This document shows, one piece after another, positions 24,140-36,400 of a DNA stretch of 64,000 bases. The stretch spans positions 1 to 64,000 of the forward strand of contig NHZP01000027.1 of the NCBI GenBank assembly GCA_003313425.1. The letters run 5' to 3'. The notes beneath the pieces are model-generated. The model made no database searches. It worked only from the letters and a program-made list of their open reading frames with translations, and was not told the origin of the DNA. The position numbers and the translations under genes were made by a program. Source of the DNA: Pseudopyrenochaeta lycopersici (lineage: Eukaryota > Ascomycota > Dothideomycetes > Pleosporales > Pseudopyrenochaetaceae). Each line of letters begins with the position of its first letter. The first letter of the stretch is position 1.

Positions 24140-24940
24140 CTCCTTAGGCTTAGCAAGGACTTAACTCTAACCTCAACCACGCTGAGGAACAGAGACTCCG
24201 TTAGAAGGTGGGAGAGGTAGAGCACGCCTAGCTATATAAGACGCACCGTAATCCTGCCACACGCAATTAGAGTAAGCCCTACTCTACTCGCTAGCAATAG
24301 AGACACACCTAGTAAAGGCTGTAAACGTATAACGCTCTCGTATAGCCTTAGCATAGTTATTAGAACAGAAGTTAGCGTTAAGGGAACCGCGGCTATAGAT
24401 AAGGTAGGCTTTAAGGTAGGATTAATAACTAGAGAGGAGTTACTAAGCGTTAATCGTATAATAAGCGATAATAGGAGAGAAATCGTTAAGACTATAGCCC
24501 TACTAAGCATCGTACGGGGATTAATTAACAGGATAAAGGAAGAATTTAGTAATGTAAACTAGCTTAGGCTAAATAATATTAGATATAGAAAAGAAAAGAG
24601 GAATAAGACGTACAGAAGTAGTTATAAAGAGACAGTAAAACTTGTCTGTAACTAGAGTATCTAGGATATACTAGATTACGTAGTTAGCAGGGAGAAGAGA
24701 CGCATTACCCTAAGCAGCAGGAATAATAATACTAGCAGGTTAAGTTTAGTTAGGAGCAGTTTAAGTAAGCTAAGCGTGAGTAACCTAAGCAATGTCAGCC
24801 CTAGCAGCCGCGTGCGTAGACATAATATTACTAGCAGTCGTACAAGCAAGATAGTTTACACTACCACTATAACTACTAGGACCCTATACACCGCAATTAG
24901 GCTAACTAGCTAAAGGAGCTGCTTTAGGAGGCATGTTAGC
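24140..24940 (-). pseudogene. Antisense frame in chromovirus 2
   Basis: A minus-strand frame starts MPPKAAPLAS near 24934 and reads a plausible protein of about 260 codons, interrupted only by TAG/TAA at likely Gln/Trp positions. Recognisable stretches are GPSSYSGSVNYLACTTASN, SYQSYLKAYLIYSRGSLNA and NNYAKAIRERYTFTAF. The + strand here has stops everywhere, which argues for minus-strand coding. No Cys motif is obvious and the family is unknown. It occupies the same place, between chromodomain and 3' LTR, as the antisense frame in chromovirus 1. Confidence 0.45.
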
Positions 24941-25245
24941 AATAATAGGAAGATAAGTCGTACGTAAGCAAGTTAAAGTTAAGCAGTAAAAGAGGAAGAA
25001 AGAGTTAGAGGAAAAGCTCTTTATATGCGCACGAGCGAGCAAACAACTAACCTCTCCTCTACTTTACGTTATTAGGTAACAATAACAGGTAAAGGAGGAA
25101 AATTGCTTATAAACGAATAAGAAAAAGTACACGTAATATCTCTACTTTTACAGCACGATAATATAACGCTACCTACATAAGTATAAGGTTAAGGTTAAAC
25201 TATGTACAAAGAAGTAACATAGTTATTTAAGGAGGAGGAGGGTAT

Positions 25246-25494
25246 TATAATAGGCTGCGCCCTTTAAGCAGGAGAGGCTTCGCTACTATTACACGGGGAA
25301 AGAACTCCTTAATCTCCTCTGCCTCCTTTTCTTATTAGCTCGTACAAGTTAGCAGCTAGAGGAGTACGTTCCTCTTCGCTTGTACGAATATATATATATA
25401 TCCTCTAAGGATACCTGTAACCTCTTCTCTATCTTTCTCCTTCTGTAGTATAGGACAAATGCACACTCGTTAGTTAGGCCTCTTCGCCCATAAC
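25246..25494 (+). repeat. 3' LTR of chromovirus 2
   Basis: 249 bp, pair of 18769-19018, followed by the CGTAC duplication. Confidence 0.95.
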
Positions 25495-25499
25495 ACGTA

Positions 25500-25640
25500 C
25501 TTAATTATCTTTAGTAATAGTAGAGGCTTCCTACCTCACTTTTCTGGCTCTTTATTATGTCTGTGGCATCTATCCACACTAACCTCGCTAATTATAGCCC
25601 TATCCTTAGCGGAAACTAACTTAATAATAGTCAAACACAT
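25500..25640 (-). pseudogene. Tc1/mariner transposase, N-terminal part
   Basis: The minus strand reads AKDRAIISEVSVDRCHRHNK then EPEK and GRKPLLL, resembling the DNA-binding region and linker (GRPPxL) of Tc1-like transposases. It joins 18763 downward when chromovirus 2 is removed. 25641-25870 contains no gene; it may hold the terminal repeat of this element. Confidence 0.55.
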
Positions 25641-25872
25641 CATTCTTAGAGTAAGGGATCCTACGCGCCTCCATGTACTTAATAGCTCTACAGACCTTAG
25701 CTTTTTTAGGCGTGTAATAATAATTATTATTCTAAGGGTCTACTATTTTAATTTAGTTCAATTTCGGCTTGAAATAGTAGAGTTATAGGGGGTGGTTGGC
25801 AATAGGGGTTGAAGTTGGTGTTGGTGCGCGATTTTGCAGTGCGGGGAATTTTGCTTTCCGCGTGCCACGCTA

Positions 25873-26585
25873 CCGGGGCTCACCTCGTAGCGATCGTCCC
25901 CTCGTAACGCACGTATTTCCTCACCAAAATCTGCCAAAATCCTACCTTTATTTCTATTTTTCTAGCCTTATTTAATAAGTAAAATAAAAAAGTCTTAATA
26001 TTAAAGATATATTTCTTAAGTAGTTCTATAATCTTAGTTAATTATATTTTTTAAAATAAATAGTTTAAGAAATTTATTAGTTTTCTATAAAAATAAATAA
26101 TTTTTTTTTATAATTTTTTTTTAAAAATAATATTTATTATAGTATTAGAAATTCTTAATCTTAAATAACTAAGTAAATATATAATTTTTTGAAAGAGTTA
26201 TACTATATTTTATAAAGTTATATATAAATTTTTATTAAAGAAAAAGTTATTCTTAAATAACTTTATAAAAGAATTATATATTTACTTAGTTATTTAAGAT
26301 TAAGAATTTCTAATACTATAATAAATATTATTTTTAAAAAAAAATTATAAAAAAAAATTATTTATTTTTATAGAAAACTAATAAATTTCTTAAACTATTT
26401 ATTTTAAAAAATATAATTAACTAAGATTATAGAACTACTTAAGAAATATATCTTTAATATTAAGACTTTTTTATTTTACTTATTAAATAAGGCTAGAAAA
26501 ATAGAAATAAAGGTAGGATTTTGGCAGATTTTGGTGAGGAAATACGTGCGTTACGAGGGGACGATCGCTACGAGGTGAGCCTCGG
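25873..26585. mobile_element. Fold-back MITE, 713-bp near-perfect palindrome
   Basis: Arms of about 315 bp (25873-26187 and 26271-26585) are almost perfect inverted copies around an 83-bp AT-rich centre. TA duplications flank it (25871-25872, 26586-26587). The outer about 40 bp resemble the terminal repeat of the Fot1-like element at 40339-42460: both have CCGxGG, TCACC, CGTA, and later CTCGTAACGCA or GCGTAACGCA. A pogo-family transposase probably moved it. It has no coding capacity. It lies exactly between RIP-decayed DNA and the gene at 26672. Confidence 0.88.
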
Positions 26586-26671
26586 TACCCAAGCTCAAGA
26601 AGCAAAAATGAAATTATACATGTAATACAAACACCCACTTTCTATGAACAGCCGGGAATACGTAGATGCGC

Positions 26672-29191
26672 TCAAACAGCCATGATGGATTCACCTCCGT
26701 CTCGCGTAATCCTCTTTCTGATGTTCAGCCTGAGCAATCGACCCGTGGCCTTGACAAGACTGCCATCCTCAGCCTTATCCAACACCGCGTTCGGAGCATA
26801 CACCATAGCTTCTCCGGTCTCCAGACCCTCTATCTGACGCATAACGTCCTTTTCGTTATTCATTGCGTTAATGTGTTTCTTCAGCGCGGCGTACCATGCA
26901 GGGCTCGTGAAGCGGTGAACGACGGTGACGGAGCAGAGGGCAATGAGATCAAATGAAACGGTGGGTTCTTGGGTGGATATTACGACACGGGCGCCCTTGT
27001 GGCGCTGGAGGCGGATGAGTGTCGTTAAATAGTCCGTGAGGACCTTCGATCCGGGTGTGTTGAGCATGTACTGTATGTCGTATTAGCGCACGCTGAGTGT
27101 TGTGACATGAATACATACCTTGTGTGCTTCATCAAGTACCACCATTTTACCGGGTGCACGGGACTGCATGAACCGCTCGAGACCTAGCTTGAAGAGGATG
27201 CAGGCCGTGTTAGATGAGACGAAGGGATCGGATAGATCAATTATCGTAACTTCCCCAGGTCGATACTTCGGTACTGGAGCGTTGCCCTCTTTGTCCAAGA
27301 ATGACTCTAGCAAACCCAAGCGCATGTCGAGCACGTTAGTCTGCTTGGAATCAAAGTTCTCCAATGCAAGCTTTTGTTTGAAGAGGTCATAGTCGAACAG
27401 TCCATCCTCACTCTCTGTAGCGATAGCGCGCAAGATGCTCTCAACCTTCGCCATGTACAGCGGAACTTCCGATTTCTCGTTGACCGCCATGAGTGTCAAC
27501 AGCGTACCAATGTCCATTGTCTTGGCCTTCAGTTTGAAAGGGATGACTTCAACGCCGGGAATTGCGCGATAGAACTTCTTGATCGCTAGATTTGAGGGTG
27601 ATGTAAGAACTGTCACCTTTTTGACACGGTGCGCGGCGACAGCTTCGTTCGCTGCAGCTAGATGGGTGGCTTCGCTCACACTAAAGCCGGAGCCTCCACT
27701 GCTAAACTCACTGTAGCTGAACACCAGTGCAGAAACAGGGGCCTGGAGACGGCCGAGATGGGGAGATGCGATCAGTGCATTCTCGAGCATGCATGCTGTG
27801 GTATGACTTTTGCCGCTGCCCTGTACTCCGCAAATGAAGGTGGAGAATGGTACGTTAGTGTTCTGGAAGAGTTTGGTACCTTTTTCACGGGAATTCCCGG
27901 ATCCGAGGAAGCCGTACTGTGGAACAAGGTTCTGTGAATACTGAGTAACGATTCTAGCCGCTAACAGAGGAGCATGCCCAATATCGCGCTCTACGGTGTT
28001 GGCTGCCTGAGCTACGTCGCTTATGTTTGGTCTTTTGGTGATCAGTTGGTCGATGAGATTGAAGTCTGGTTCTCCAATATCGTGATGTAGCTCTTGCGTC
28101 AATTCGTCATCGGTGGACACGTCGGACTCAAGATCTACTGTGCTGATGTTCGAGCTCTGTTTCTCAACATGCTCAGCTTTTTGCATAAAGAGAGAGCTGT
28201 TGTTAAGAATGCGTACCTCATTAGAGATTGCGAGGGTTCTCATCTGAGACTCGATAGGGTTGAATTTACGAATCGAGTTGTGCCCTAAAGGTTTCTGCAT
28301 CCCAAGAAGTTTCGCCTGATTCACAACGTCTGGCTGCAGCATTCCTGAGGCGGTAGCATTATTTGAAAATATCCTACTTTGGATCTGGCCTGTAGACTTC
28401 TTCTCCGCCGCAGTGACAGCATTGCTAATTTGTTGGGCCGCACTTGGAAGCTTGACGCCGCCCTCTTGCTTTAATTCGGCGGCTCGGGCATGCGAGATCT
28501 CATCCGGATCTTTGAGACTAAATGAATAGCCTGGTTGACGCAACCTAAAGACTATTACCATCGAGGAAGCAAAGCCGTTTTGGATCCTTACTCCTTCAGA
28601 GTAGTCTTGATCTCCTCGGCGCGGCCAGGGTTCGCGTTTGCTTTTCCTTTTAATTGAGAAGGCTGGGGCATCTTAACTGTGGATGTTGTAGATGTCTGGA
28701 CCACACGTCCTAATTTATATCTTTCTTGTAGCCTAATAGAATGAGTAAGAGGGGGTTAAAGTTCTATTTTAGATGTTGATCTAAACTTACTTAACTATTG
28801 CCTTTTGCCGTACTACTCTATCTTTCAAATCAGACCTTGCTTGCAGTAGCCTTTGGTGAACCGCAGGCGTATCTTTGAATTCTCCCTGTTTGTTGAATTC
28901 GAAGTTGCGGCAAATGTCCTGCAATCAGTCAGCACAGGCAGGCTGAATACCACAAATTTACACACGGCGCATATTTCTATATGAAGCCTAAATACAGTCA
29001 GTAGTAGCTCGAAACACGCAAAGGTTCGTGTTTACTACTCACCGCTTGAGTATATCATTGATGGCATGAGCATCATTAGGCCGTATTTTTGTGAGCGCAG
29101 ATCGGAGGGTATCGAGGTTGACTTTTCCGACAAGGTGACCATCCTGGTCGCAATGGCGCGTTCGGTACTCATTTTGCACCCACTTCTCCAT
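26672..29191 (-). CDS. HerA/FtsK-like P-loop ATPase, about 754 aa, six exons
   Basis: Exons (minus): 29191-29043, 28987-28966, 28918-28791, 28732-28592, 28544-27119, 27070-26672. All junctions keep the frame. The 22-nt second exon is my inference: without it the first exon does not join in phase. Walker A GVQGSGKSHT is near residues 386-395 and Walker B MVVLDEAHK near 614-622, followed by VVISTQEPT, a sensor-like strand, and a Phe/His-rich HRFTSPAWY helix. This order matches ATP-driven DNA/protein pumps of the HerA-FtsK superfamily; the substrate is unknown. The N-terminal 230 residues are basic and helical and may bind a partner. No membrane segment is seen. The sequence is free of RIP and stands alone between transposon blocks. 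Confidence 0.75.
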
Positions 29192-29410
29192 CGCGACTAG
29201 CTAAAGCAGAGTGTAGTTCTATGGCGCAAACATCAGGACGACTCCGCTATGTATGTGCTGTGATGAAGTGAGCGGCACGAGGCCAGCAAATCACAGCCAT
29301 ACACTTGCCACAATCCGCCTGCCAAGGATCCCTGCGTGATGCACCACTCCGCGTGATGCGCCACCTCACCAAAACAACTCCTGCCTTCAACACGCAATAT
29401 CTTCACCAAT

Positions 29411-29860
29411 ATGAGCCTAATTGAGGAAGCACTTGCAGCTATAGAGTCGCTAGAACCAGGAGAAAAATTAAGCTGCGAAAGGATTGCACAACAGTATGGC
29501 TGCCGTCGTACAGCGCTCGCACGGAGACACCAGAGCCTTACGACCTCGCCTAACACCAACGCGGAAAACCCAACAAGCTCTCCGTCCCTATCAAGAGCAG
29601 GAGCTCCTGCAATATATCAAACGACTCACGGAGCACGGCCTGCCACCTACACGAGCTATGATACGACGCTTTGCCTCGGAGATAGCGAAGGGAGAGAGCT
29701 TGGAAAAAATTGGGTTGATCGCTTTGTTAAGAACCACGAGGATAAGCTGATCTTAAAGTGGGCGATGGGTATAGATCGATCGTGCCATCAGGCTGATTCA
29801 GAGACAAAGTACGGCCTCTACTTCGATCTTCTGCGTGATACAGTGACCCGTCAAAAGTTT
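29411..29860 (+). pseudogene. pogo/Fot1 transposase N-terminal fragment, frameshifted
   Basis: Starts MSLIEEALAAIESLEPGEKL with the first helix-turn-helix. It continues in the next frame (QEQELLQYIKRLTEHGLPPT, MIRRFASEIAKG), then returns to the first frame with LGKNWVDRF and ETKYGLYFDLLRD. These are the psq and CENP-B-type DNA-binding domains. Homology ends near 29845, before the catalytic core, so it is inactive. The reading of two compensating frameshifts is from the family pattern. The open frame runs on in unrelated sequence to 29941. Confidence 0.75.
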
Positions 29861-29941
29861 GGGTTGCTAAGCGAGCTCGCGCGAGACGCGTCCCACAACC
29901 CTTTTACTTCGACCACCACCTACAATGCCGCCACGTCATGA

Positions 29942-30322
29942 GTTTGGCGCAGAAATCTCAGGGAATGCCCGCTGAGGGCATAATCTGACACCCCTGCAGC
30001 GACAAGCATTCATCTCCAGAGCTAAGGCTGGTGTTTTAACTAAGCCTCTTTCAGGACGCAAAGGCAGAGAATAAGTGTGGCAGAGAGGACCATGATCTCT
30101 GTATCAACTGCAGATCGACCCTGCCCTCCTTCAGCAGCTCGTTTCACGAAGAACGACACTTATTTGGGCTGACAATTATTTAAAACTGCCCCAGCCGCAC
30201 CAAACGCAGTCAGTGAAGCATTTACTGTCCTTATCCCGCCACATTATCATTGTTCCAGCCCGCCGCAGCTGTTGAAACTTTGAATATGAAAAGTCAGGCG
30301 AACCGTACGTTTCTAGTTACCG
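29942..30322. other. Non-coding stretch before nested Fot1 element
   Basis: Base composition is moderate and RIP-like words are few. I see no open frame of note and no repeat. 29192-29410, upstream of the ATPase gene, likewise holds no gene. Confidence 0.4.
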
Positions 30323-30353
30323 TAACGTAAACACGTAGCGAGTCGGCCAACTA

Positions 30354-32145
30354 AGCGAGTCGGCCACCCTACTGACACCCTGCACCAAGATCAGCGTGCA
30401 ACACAACAACATAGTAGGGTATTAATTTAAATTATAGTTAAAGATTAAGCTATACCTAGAGTGTTATTTTTACATGTACGCGCGTTATGCCCAGCCTGTC
30501 TACACTTGCTGCAGCGCCCTAGAGTTGGGCGACTACCTCCTAATTAACATCTACCTCAACGCTCCTTACGAGCAATCTGCTAATTAGCCTTACGCTAGGC
30601 TATTAAATCTTCTGCCTCTCCTCCCGTTAAGACTCCTCCCTTCTAGATCTGCTTCTTCTTATATTATTTACGCTTATTAGCTGCCTTATTAGCGCGTTTA
30701 AGGCTAGTAATCTAGTTACGCATTAACTTATACTTATACACTATAATTACAGCCCCCTTCTTAAGTTAATTAACAGCTTTAATAATTCACGCTAGAGATA
30801 AGCTCTTATCCTAGCGTACGCGATTACGTATTAACGTAGATTAAGCTTTAAATTCACGTATGTTACTTAGAGTTCTAGCTTACTAGAGGGCTTCTTCTAA
30901 GGCAGCAGGTGTTAGCTTACAGAGACGTACATCCAGTCTCTCTAATACAACAGCTAGATCTAATAGAATAAGCCTAGCGCCTTAGAAAGCTAAGCAAATA
31001 TTAGCTAGAGTAAACGCTAGCGTAAAGGCCGCCTAGAAGGCTAGTAGAAACTTAAGTTTAGTAATATAGATAATATAGTTTCAGATTAGGTCTTTAACCT
31101 AACAGTAGTACGCCTTCTTTAATAGAGAGAAGTAGGTAATATTAAGAGGCTAGAGTAAGTAAGACGAATAGGCTGACATATAGAGAGTATAAATCTTATT
31201 CTTTTTACACATCTCTTTAAATTAGGCTAAGTAGTAGCTCTTATAGCTATTAAAGATAAGCAGCCTACGTGCGCTAACTACGCGCGTCTCTATATGCTAG
31301 TTAAAGTACTCTAGCTACTAAACCCTTAAGTTATTATTTATCTAGCTATTATTACTAACTGCAACTACCTAGTTAAGTAGGAGATTATCTTCCTTATACT
31401 AGGTAGATAAGTAATACTTAGCTGCGTAGATTAGGAACAGCGGGATTACCTATCTAGCTGCGTTAATTCCCTAGATTAACGTAACCTATTCACAGTTACC
31501 TAGCTAGATTATCTTTACTCTACCCCTCCTCTTAGACCTAGTTATAATAAGTTAAGTTATAATCTTACCTATTATAAAGCTAGCTTTATTAAAATTATAC
31601 ACGTCCTTATCTAGGATGCCGTACTTAGCCTTTATCTCCTCTATCCGCGTAAACTAGGTCTTAATTACCTCTAGATTCTTATATAAGGCTCTTTATTAGT
31701 TATATAGCTAATTAAAACGTGTCTTAAGACTATCTATGCACTTAATAAAGTTCTTTAACTAGTCTTATCTAACTTGTCTAGCCCTACGCAGACCTAGTAA
31801 AGTATTAGCTATATTACGTATAGCAGCTAGGTTAGGTAGAAATCTACGTAAATCTAAATCTAATATATATCTAATAACAGCGTCCTCCTCTAGCTTAGTA
31901 AGCTTCTTTAAATTAGGAGTGCAATCGTGTTAGGCGCGCGTTCTAGCGCGTTGGTTGTTTAGCGTTAATTTAGGGACGTAGTACGTAGAAGCAGCAGTCT
32001 AGGAGCTTTATAATTACTTCTAATTAAGCGCAAAGATAGTTAAAGTAATATCTAATTTATTGTAGCTTAATTAAGTAATACGTCGTAGAGCTATTAGAGT
32101 TTAGAGAGCACGCGTCCAGAAAGTTGATGAGGTGGCCGACTCGCT
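30354..32145 (-). mobile_element. RIP-decayed pogo element C, 1792 bp, in left TIR of element A
   Basis: Perfect 15-bp inverted ends AGCGAGTCGGCCACC (30354-30368 and 32131-32145) with TA duplications at 30352-30353 and 32146-32147. The minus strand reads a pogo transposase with many TAG/TAA. At about 31540-31580 NFNKASF replaces the usual NFDEASF; at about 31250 LIFNSYKS replaces LIFDxxxS; near 31160 QPLNI replaces QPLDV. The C-terminus (about 30440-30560) ends in a zinc knuckle RCSKCRQAGHNARTC. All three catalytic aspartates are thus Asn, the expected RIP outcome. Confidence 0.88.
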
Positions 32146-32292
32146 TACCGTAGTTTACCCCGTTGTGCACAGGACGGCGTTATGCACGGTCCCGAACACC
32201 ACAACCAGCAACAACTTAAGGCTATTAAGCTTCACAACAAAGCTACTATCGCGATTTTTTTTGGTGGAGCAATCTATAGGGCTCATAAATAT

Positions 32293-33060
32293 TTATAGCA
32301 AAGGATATTTGATTGGAGGTTTGATTTTCCGGCCGCTGCGTGACTTAATAGCTGGTGCGCCTGGTGGAGCTCCAAACAGCTCCTCGCCACCATGAGGCCT
32401 CACAACCTCTCTTTTTCTAGAAATAGACCTTGCAGCAGTTTTGAGACTACTCTTCTTTCCTTTTTGGGACAATCTGAGAGTTTGTTTGAGTCGTTTTGCA
32501 GCCCTGCGAGCAGCCTGCCTGGCAGCTTGATCAGCGGCTTGAGCAGCTCTCTGCTTCTCCCTTGATAACCTGGCCTCAGCCCTGGCTGCACGCCTCGATG
32601 CGAGCTCAGTAGCCTTGATTTGCCTTCGCTGTTCACGATCTTTTTTGGCCTCAAGCTTTTGGTGTTGACGTTGCTCCTCCTCGAGCGTTCTAGCTGCCTG
32701 GCGATCACGTGCCTCCTTGACTTTCCTAGGTGACCAGAATACAGCACCACCATGATAGTCCTCATCTCGCTGCAATGGGAGGGCCTTGCCCTGCTTCCTG
32801 CGCTCTCTCTCATGAATGAGAGCGCCTCTTATAGCTATTACTTCATGCTCAAGGATAGACTTTTTAGTGCAGATGTGGTGAAAGATCCTGCTAAGCTTTC
32901 TAGCTCTTTTATCCTCGCGATTCGTGACGACCTGGCGCACTAGAGCCTCTAGTTCTCTCCAATTCTCAGCACTCAGATCAGAGGACTCACTATCGCTCAT
33001 AGTATCCTGGATAGCTTGCTTGGTGTTGAACCTTTTAAGAATAACCTTAGGATTGAATGG
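32293..33060 (-). pseudogene. Element A transposase, C-terminal part
   Basis: An open frame from about 33060 continues the transposase after the LINE insertion point, starting PFNPKVILKRFNTKQAIQ. The family tail follows: SDSESSDLSAENWRELEALV, KKSILEHEV, GGAVFWSPRKVKEARDRQ, then a long Arg/Ala/Glu coiled coil and a basic end. No stops interrupt it. An in-frame ATG within the LINE tail (33087) makes it look like a separate gene, but it is not. Confidence 0.8.
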
Positions 33061-33479
33061 TTGGTTGGTTGGTTGGTTGGTATTCATTTTACGTCTGTTT
33101 GATGAGGATCAAGTCCACCATCTCGCCTCCCGAAGGGCATATACGACGTGCTAAGCTATAGAATTATAGTACAGGCGCACTACCTTAGAAAGCATTTCTT
33201 GCCTACGCAGGTATTGCTACCATATTAAGCTGCAGCTCCCCTTCTAGTTAGGGAGACTGAGCCGTGTAGGTACATTAGGGAAGAACCCCTTATACTCTAT
33301 AGCATAATGTGCCGTTACGGTAGAAAGAGAAATAAGAGTGTATAAGGAGATTATAAGGAAGGAGGTAGAAGGGTAAGAAGTGTCGCAGCTATTATGCTGC
33401 TAGTGCTGGTGTTGCTGGGTGCTACACTGGAGCCTAGCGCAGTAGCGTCTTTTACTACTGTGCTATTGCACGGCAGGAA

Positions 33480-36400
33480 GAGCTACTGTAGACAAATCTT
33501 ACTATAGTACTGTGTGAGCTGGGTGAATGCCTTAAAGGCCTCTAGATTATCTATCAGCACTGCAGTATACGCGAGGCTGTCGGCCCGGCTAGAGGGTGGC
33601 ATAGGTGGTTGAAGTGGCTATTGGCTGAAGGCTGCCAGGGTCTTGCGGCATAGCACGAGGTGCTCTGGCGTCTTGTCGCGTTAGCATAAGCAGGTGAGTT
33701 TCGCGTCGTTGTGGTAGAACTTTCTATGGTACTAGGCAAAGTCCCTATGCATAGATCGAATAGAAAGGAGTCTAGCTAATGTGGCTCTTGAGAGGTCTAG
33801 CTCTCTTGGTCTGCGGCGTGGCGCGTAGTCTAAGTCCTAGCTTTTATACTACCTTAAGAGTTTCGTCTTCTTGTCTAACTACTAGATCTGTTGTGTGCTG
33901 CGCAGTGCCTTGCGGGCAACTAATCTGATGCCTGAGAGTGTGGGCATAGCGGCTTTCCTAGTTAGAGGCGATGGGTGCTGGGCTTCTAGGTTGGCTAGTC
34001 TGTCTGCTACCTCGTTTCCTTTAATACCTAGGTGGCCAGGGGCCTACTTAATAGAAATATCGTGTGTCTCTATGGCACCGTGACACTGTAGGAAGGCCTA
34101 TTGCGATGTAGGCGGTGCGTCGCCTCTAAGGCACTAGATAACTGAGGTGCTGTTAATGCACAGCTAGATGCGGCGGCTGCTAAGGTCTGGCTGCCGCACA
34201 GTGTACTAGAGGCCTCTCCACGCCCCTACTGCCTCTGCGTTAAAGACGTGTGAGGTTGGGTGAAGTGACCTACGACTACTCTGTAGCTGCTTTCTATCCC
34301 GATACACTGCAAAGCTATACGTGACCTGCTTTTCTCTTGCTTTTGTGTATTATTTAGAGCTGTCTGAAAAGATAGTCACGTCTAACAGTAGGAGCTAGGT
34401 CTACTATGCCTGAAAGGCCTTAGCTGCCGTCTTCTTATCTATGCTGAGTGTTAGGTCTATTCGGCAGCTAGGCGAGTAGTAGGGGGCTGTTAGTGTTGTC
34501 CTAGGAATCTCTAGCAGGAGAGATCCTATATGTTAGACTCTCGTCTAGACTCGCTGTAGTTGTCCCGCTCCCTTGCCTCTATTTACCTTAGGGGTAGTAG
34601 TACGGCTGGTTAGAGGGTAGTCCGCATCTATAGTACGTAAATAGGCTGTAAATTAGAGCTTAGCTTCTTCTAGCGCTACTACTGTAAATGGGAGTCTAGC
34701 GTCTTAAAAGAGCGTGGCTGTGGGGGTTATTCTCTATACTAGTAGGATGCCCCTTGCGGCTATAGCGAGTATCTTGTCTATAGCAGCTATGTGCTATCTA
34801 ACATAGGCGCTAACCTCTGGCGGCCTGCTAGGTTTAAGTGATTGGGGCGGCTTAGTGCGGCCTCTGTACCAGCATTCAGCCCTATGCAGAAGGGATAAAC
34901 GCAGGTAATAGTAGCTTTACGCAGGGAACTGGCTGGTGGTCTATAGGTAGTCCTTGCAAGACTGCGAATATAATAGGCAACCTTAGCAGCTTTTACAGTG
35001 CGCGTAGCTACATGCCGTCTAAAGGTAAGTCTGCGGTTAAACCACACTCCTAACCAGCGTAGGGCTGGCTGGCTGTGTTTTCCCCCTAGGAGGATAGGGT
35101 GGACTGTGAGCTGCTCGTCTACTACACAGGGGGGGGCATAGCTGCTCCGCTGTCTAGTTAGGTGTATTATTTCCTGCTTCTCTGGCGCAAAGGCGACCTT
35201 ATTTGCTGCGCCTTATGCTCTGATCTGCCTTAGATCTGCTCCTAAGAGCTCGACGTTGTTATCTATTAAGTGCGAGGCCCGGTATATACATATATCGTCT
35301 GCATATCCAAACCTCTGTTTAGTATCCATAGAAAGTAGCTCTGCTAGATACAGCGTGTATAGTACAGGCGAGAGAGGCGACCCCTGGGGTGTGCCACAGG
35401 CAACAGGGTAGCTAGGGGTAGTGACCTAGCCCAGGCGGACTTGTACCCTCTGGTTAGTAAGGAATAAATCTATAAAGAGGATAGTCCTTTGCGGCTATCC
35501 CTGTTTAACTATTTAGTGTAGCAGGCGGTTTTTAAGGAGAGCGTTAAAAGCGCCTTGCACATCTAGGGTAACTATTGTAACGTGCTAGCTAAGTGCCTAC
35601 GCAGCTTTAGTGTCGTGGGTGAACGCTGCGGTTAGATTGGCTGCAGAGCGTTTTAGGAGGGCTCCTCTATGCTAGGGGCTGAGAATCTTATAAGTTATAG
35701 TAGTCCACGCGATTCTTCTAGCTACTGTTTGTTCAAGTCCTTTTCTAATGTAGGAGAGGAGTGCGATAGGTCTCTAGGATCAGGGCGACGTTTAGTCTGT
35801 CTTCCCTACCTTTAGTATTATTACTACTTCTGTAAGCTTCTATTATGCTAGGAAATAGTTAAGTTTAAGGCACCGCTAAAAGATCCTTTATATAAGCTTA
35901 CTAACCTAAACCTAACAGGCGCGGAGCAGCCGCACAGTAGAGCGGTTAGTACCTAGCGAGGTGCTAGAGACCCCTATTATGTTTCGTTTAGCTTCCTCTA
36001 GTAAGATGTGTGTGCTCTACAGAAGAGTGGCTGTAGTCTCCTAGACTAGGTAGTGTCTAAGATTATCCTCTGCTGTATACTAGTTAAGGATTTCTTCTCT
36101 GAGCGCCTCTGCCTTCCCTAGGGGATTAGATATGACGGTGCTGTTAACTATAAGAGGAGTGTCCTAGTTCTCTAGCGTAAGCTTATGCTAGGCAATAACC
36201 TTAAAGAGGTCCTTGTCGTCCTTCGCGTTGTTAATAATATGCCTCTAGTATTGCCTCTTAGCCTGTCTAATTATAGTCTTGAAAGCTCGTGTTTCTTCTA
36301 ATAGAGGTCTGCCTGAGCACAGCTTTCTAGCGCGCTGGTAGGCTTGGTACGCGGTCTTACATTCCCTAGTCTACTATGGCGCGGCGCGTCCTTCTTTGCG

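Larger units (their letters stand above)
18769..25494 (+). mobile_element. Ty3/gypsy chromovirus 2, full length, RIP-inactivated
   Basis: LTRs are 18769-19018 (250 bp) and 25246-25494 (249 bp). The 5-bp duplication CGTAC is at 18764-18768 and 25495-25499. The 6726-bp element encodes gag, protease/RT/RNase H, integrase and a C-terminal chromodomain on the + strand, and an antisense frame before the 3' LTR. Stops are overwhelmingly TAG/TAA. It differs in sequence from chromovirus 1 and belongs to another lineage. Confidence 0.95.

Noticed and set aside
24232..24510. 92-codon minus frame that looks like a membrane protein
   Set aside because: Leu/Ser-rich frame out of phase with the better antisense frame; probably an artefact of the RIP-altered composition.
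27120..28288. Several + frames over the ATPase gene
   Set aside because: They are shadows of the minus-strand exons, which carry Walker A and B motifs.
32293..33087. A stand-alone 264-residue host gene
   Set aside because: It is the tail of element A's transposase; the apparent start codon lies in the LINE 3' end and the homologous tail is fused to a transposase in element B.
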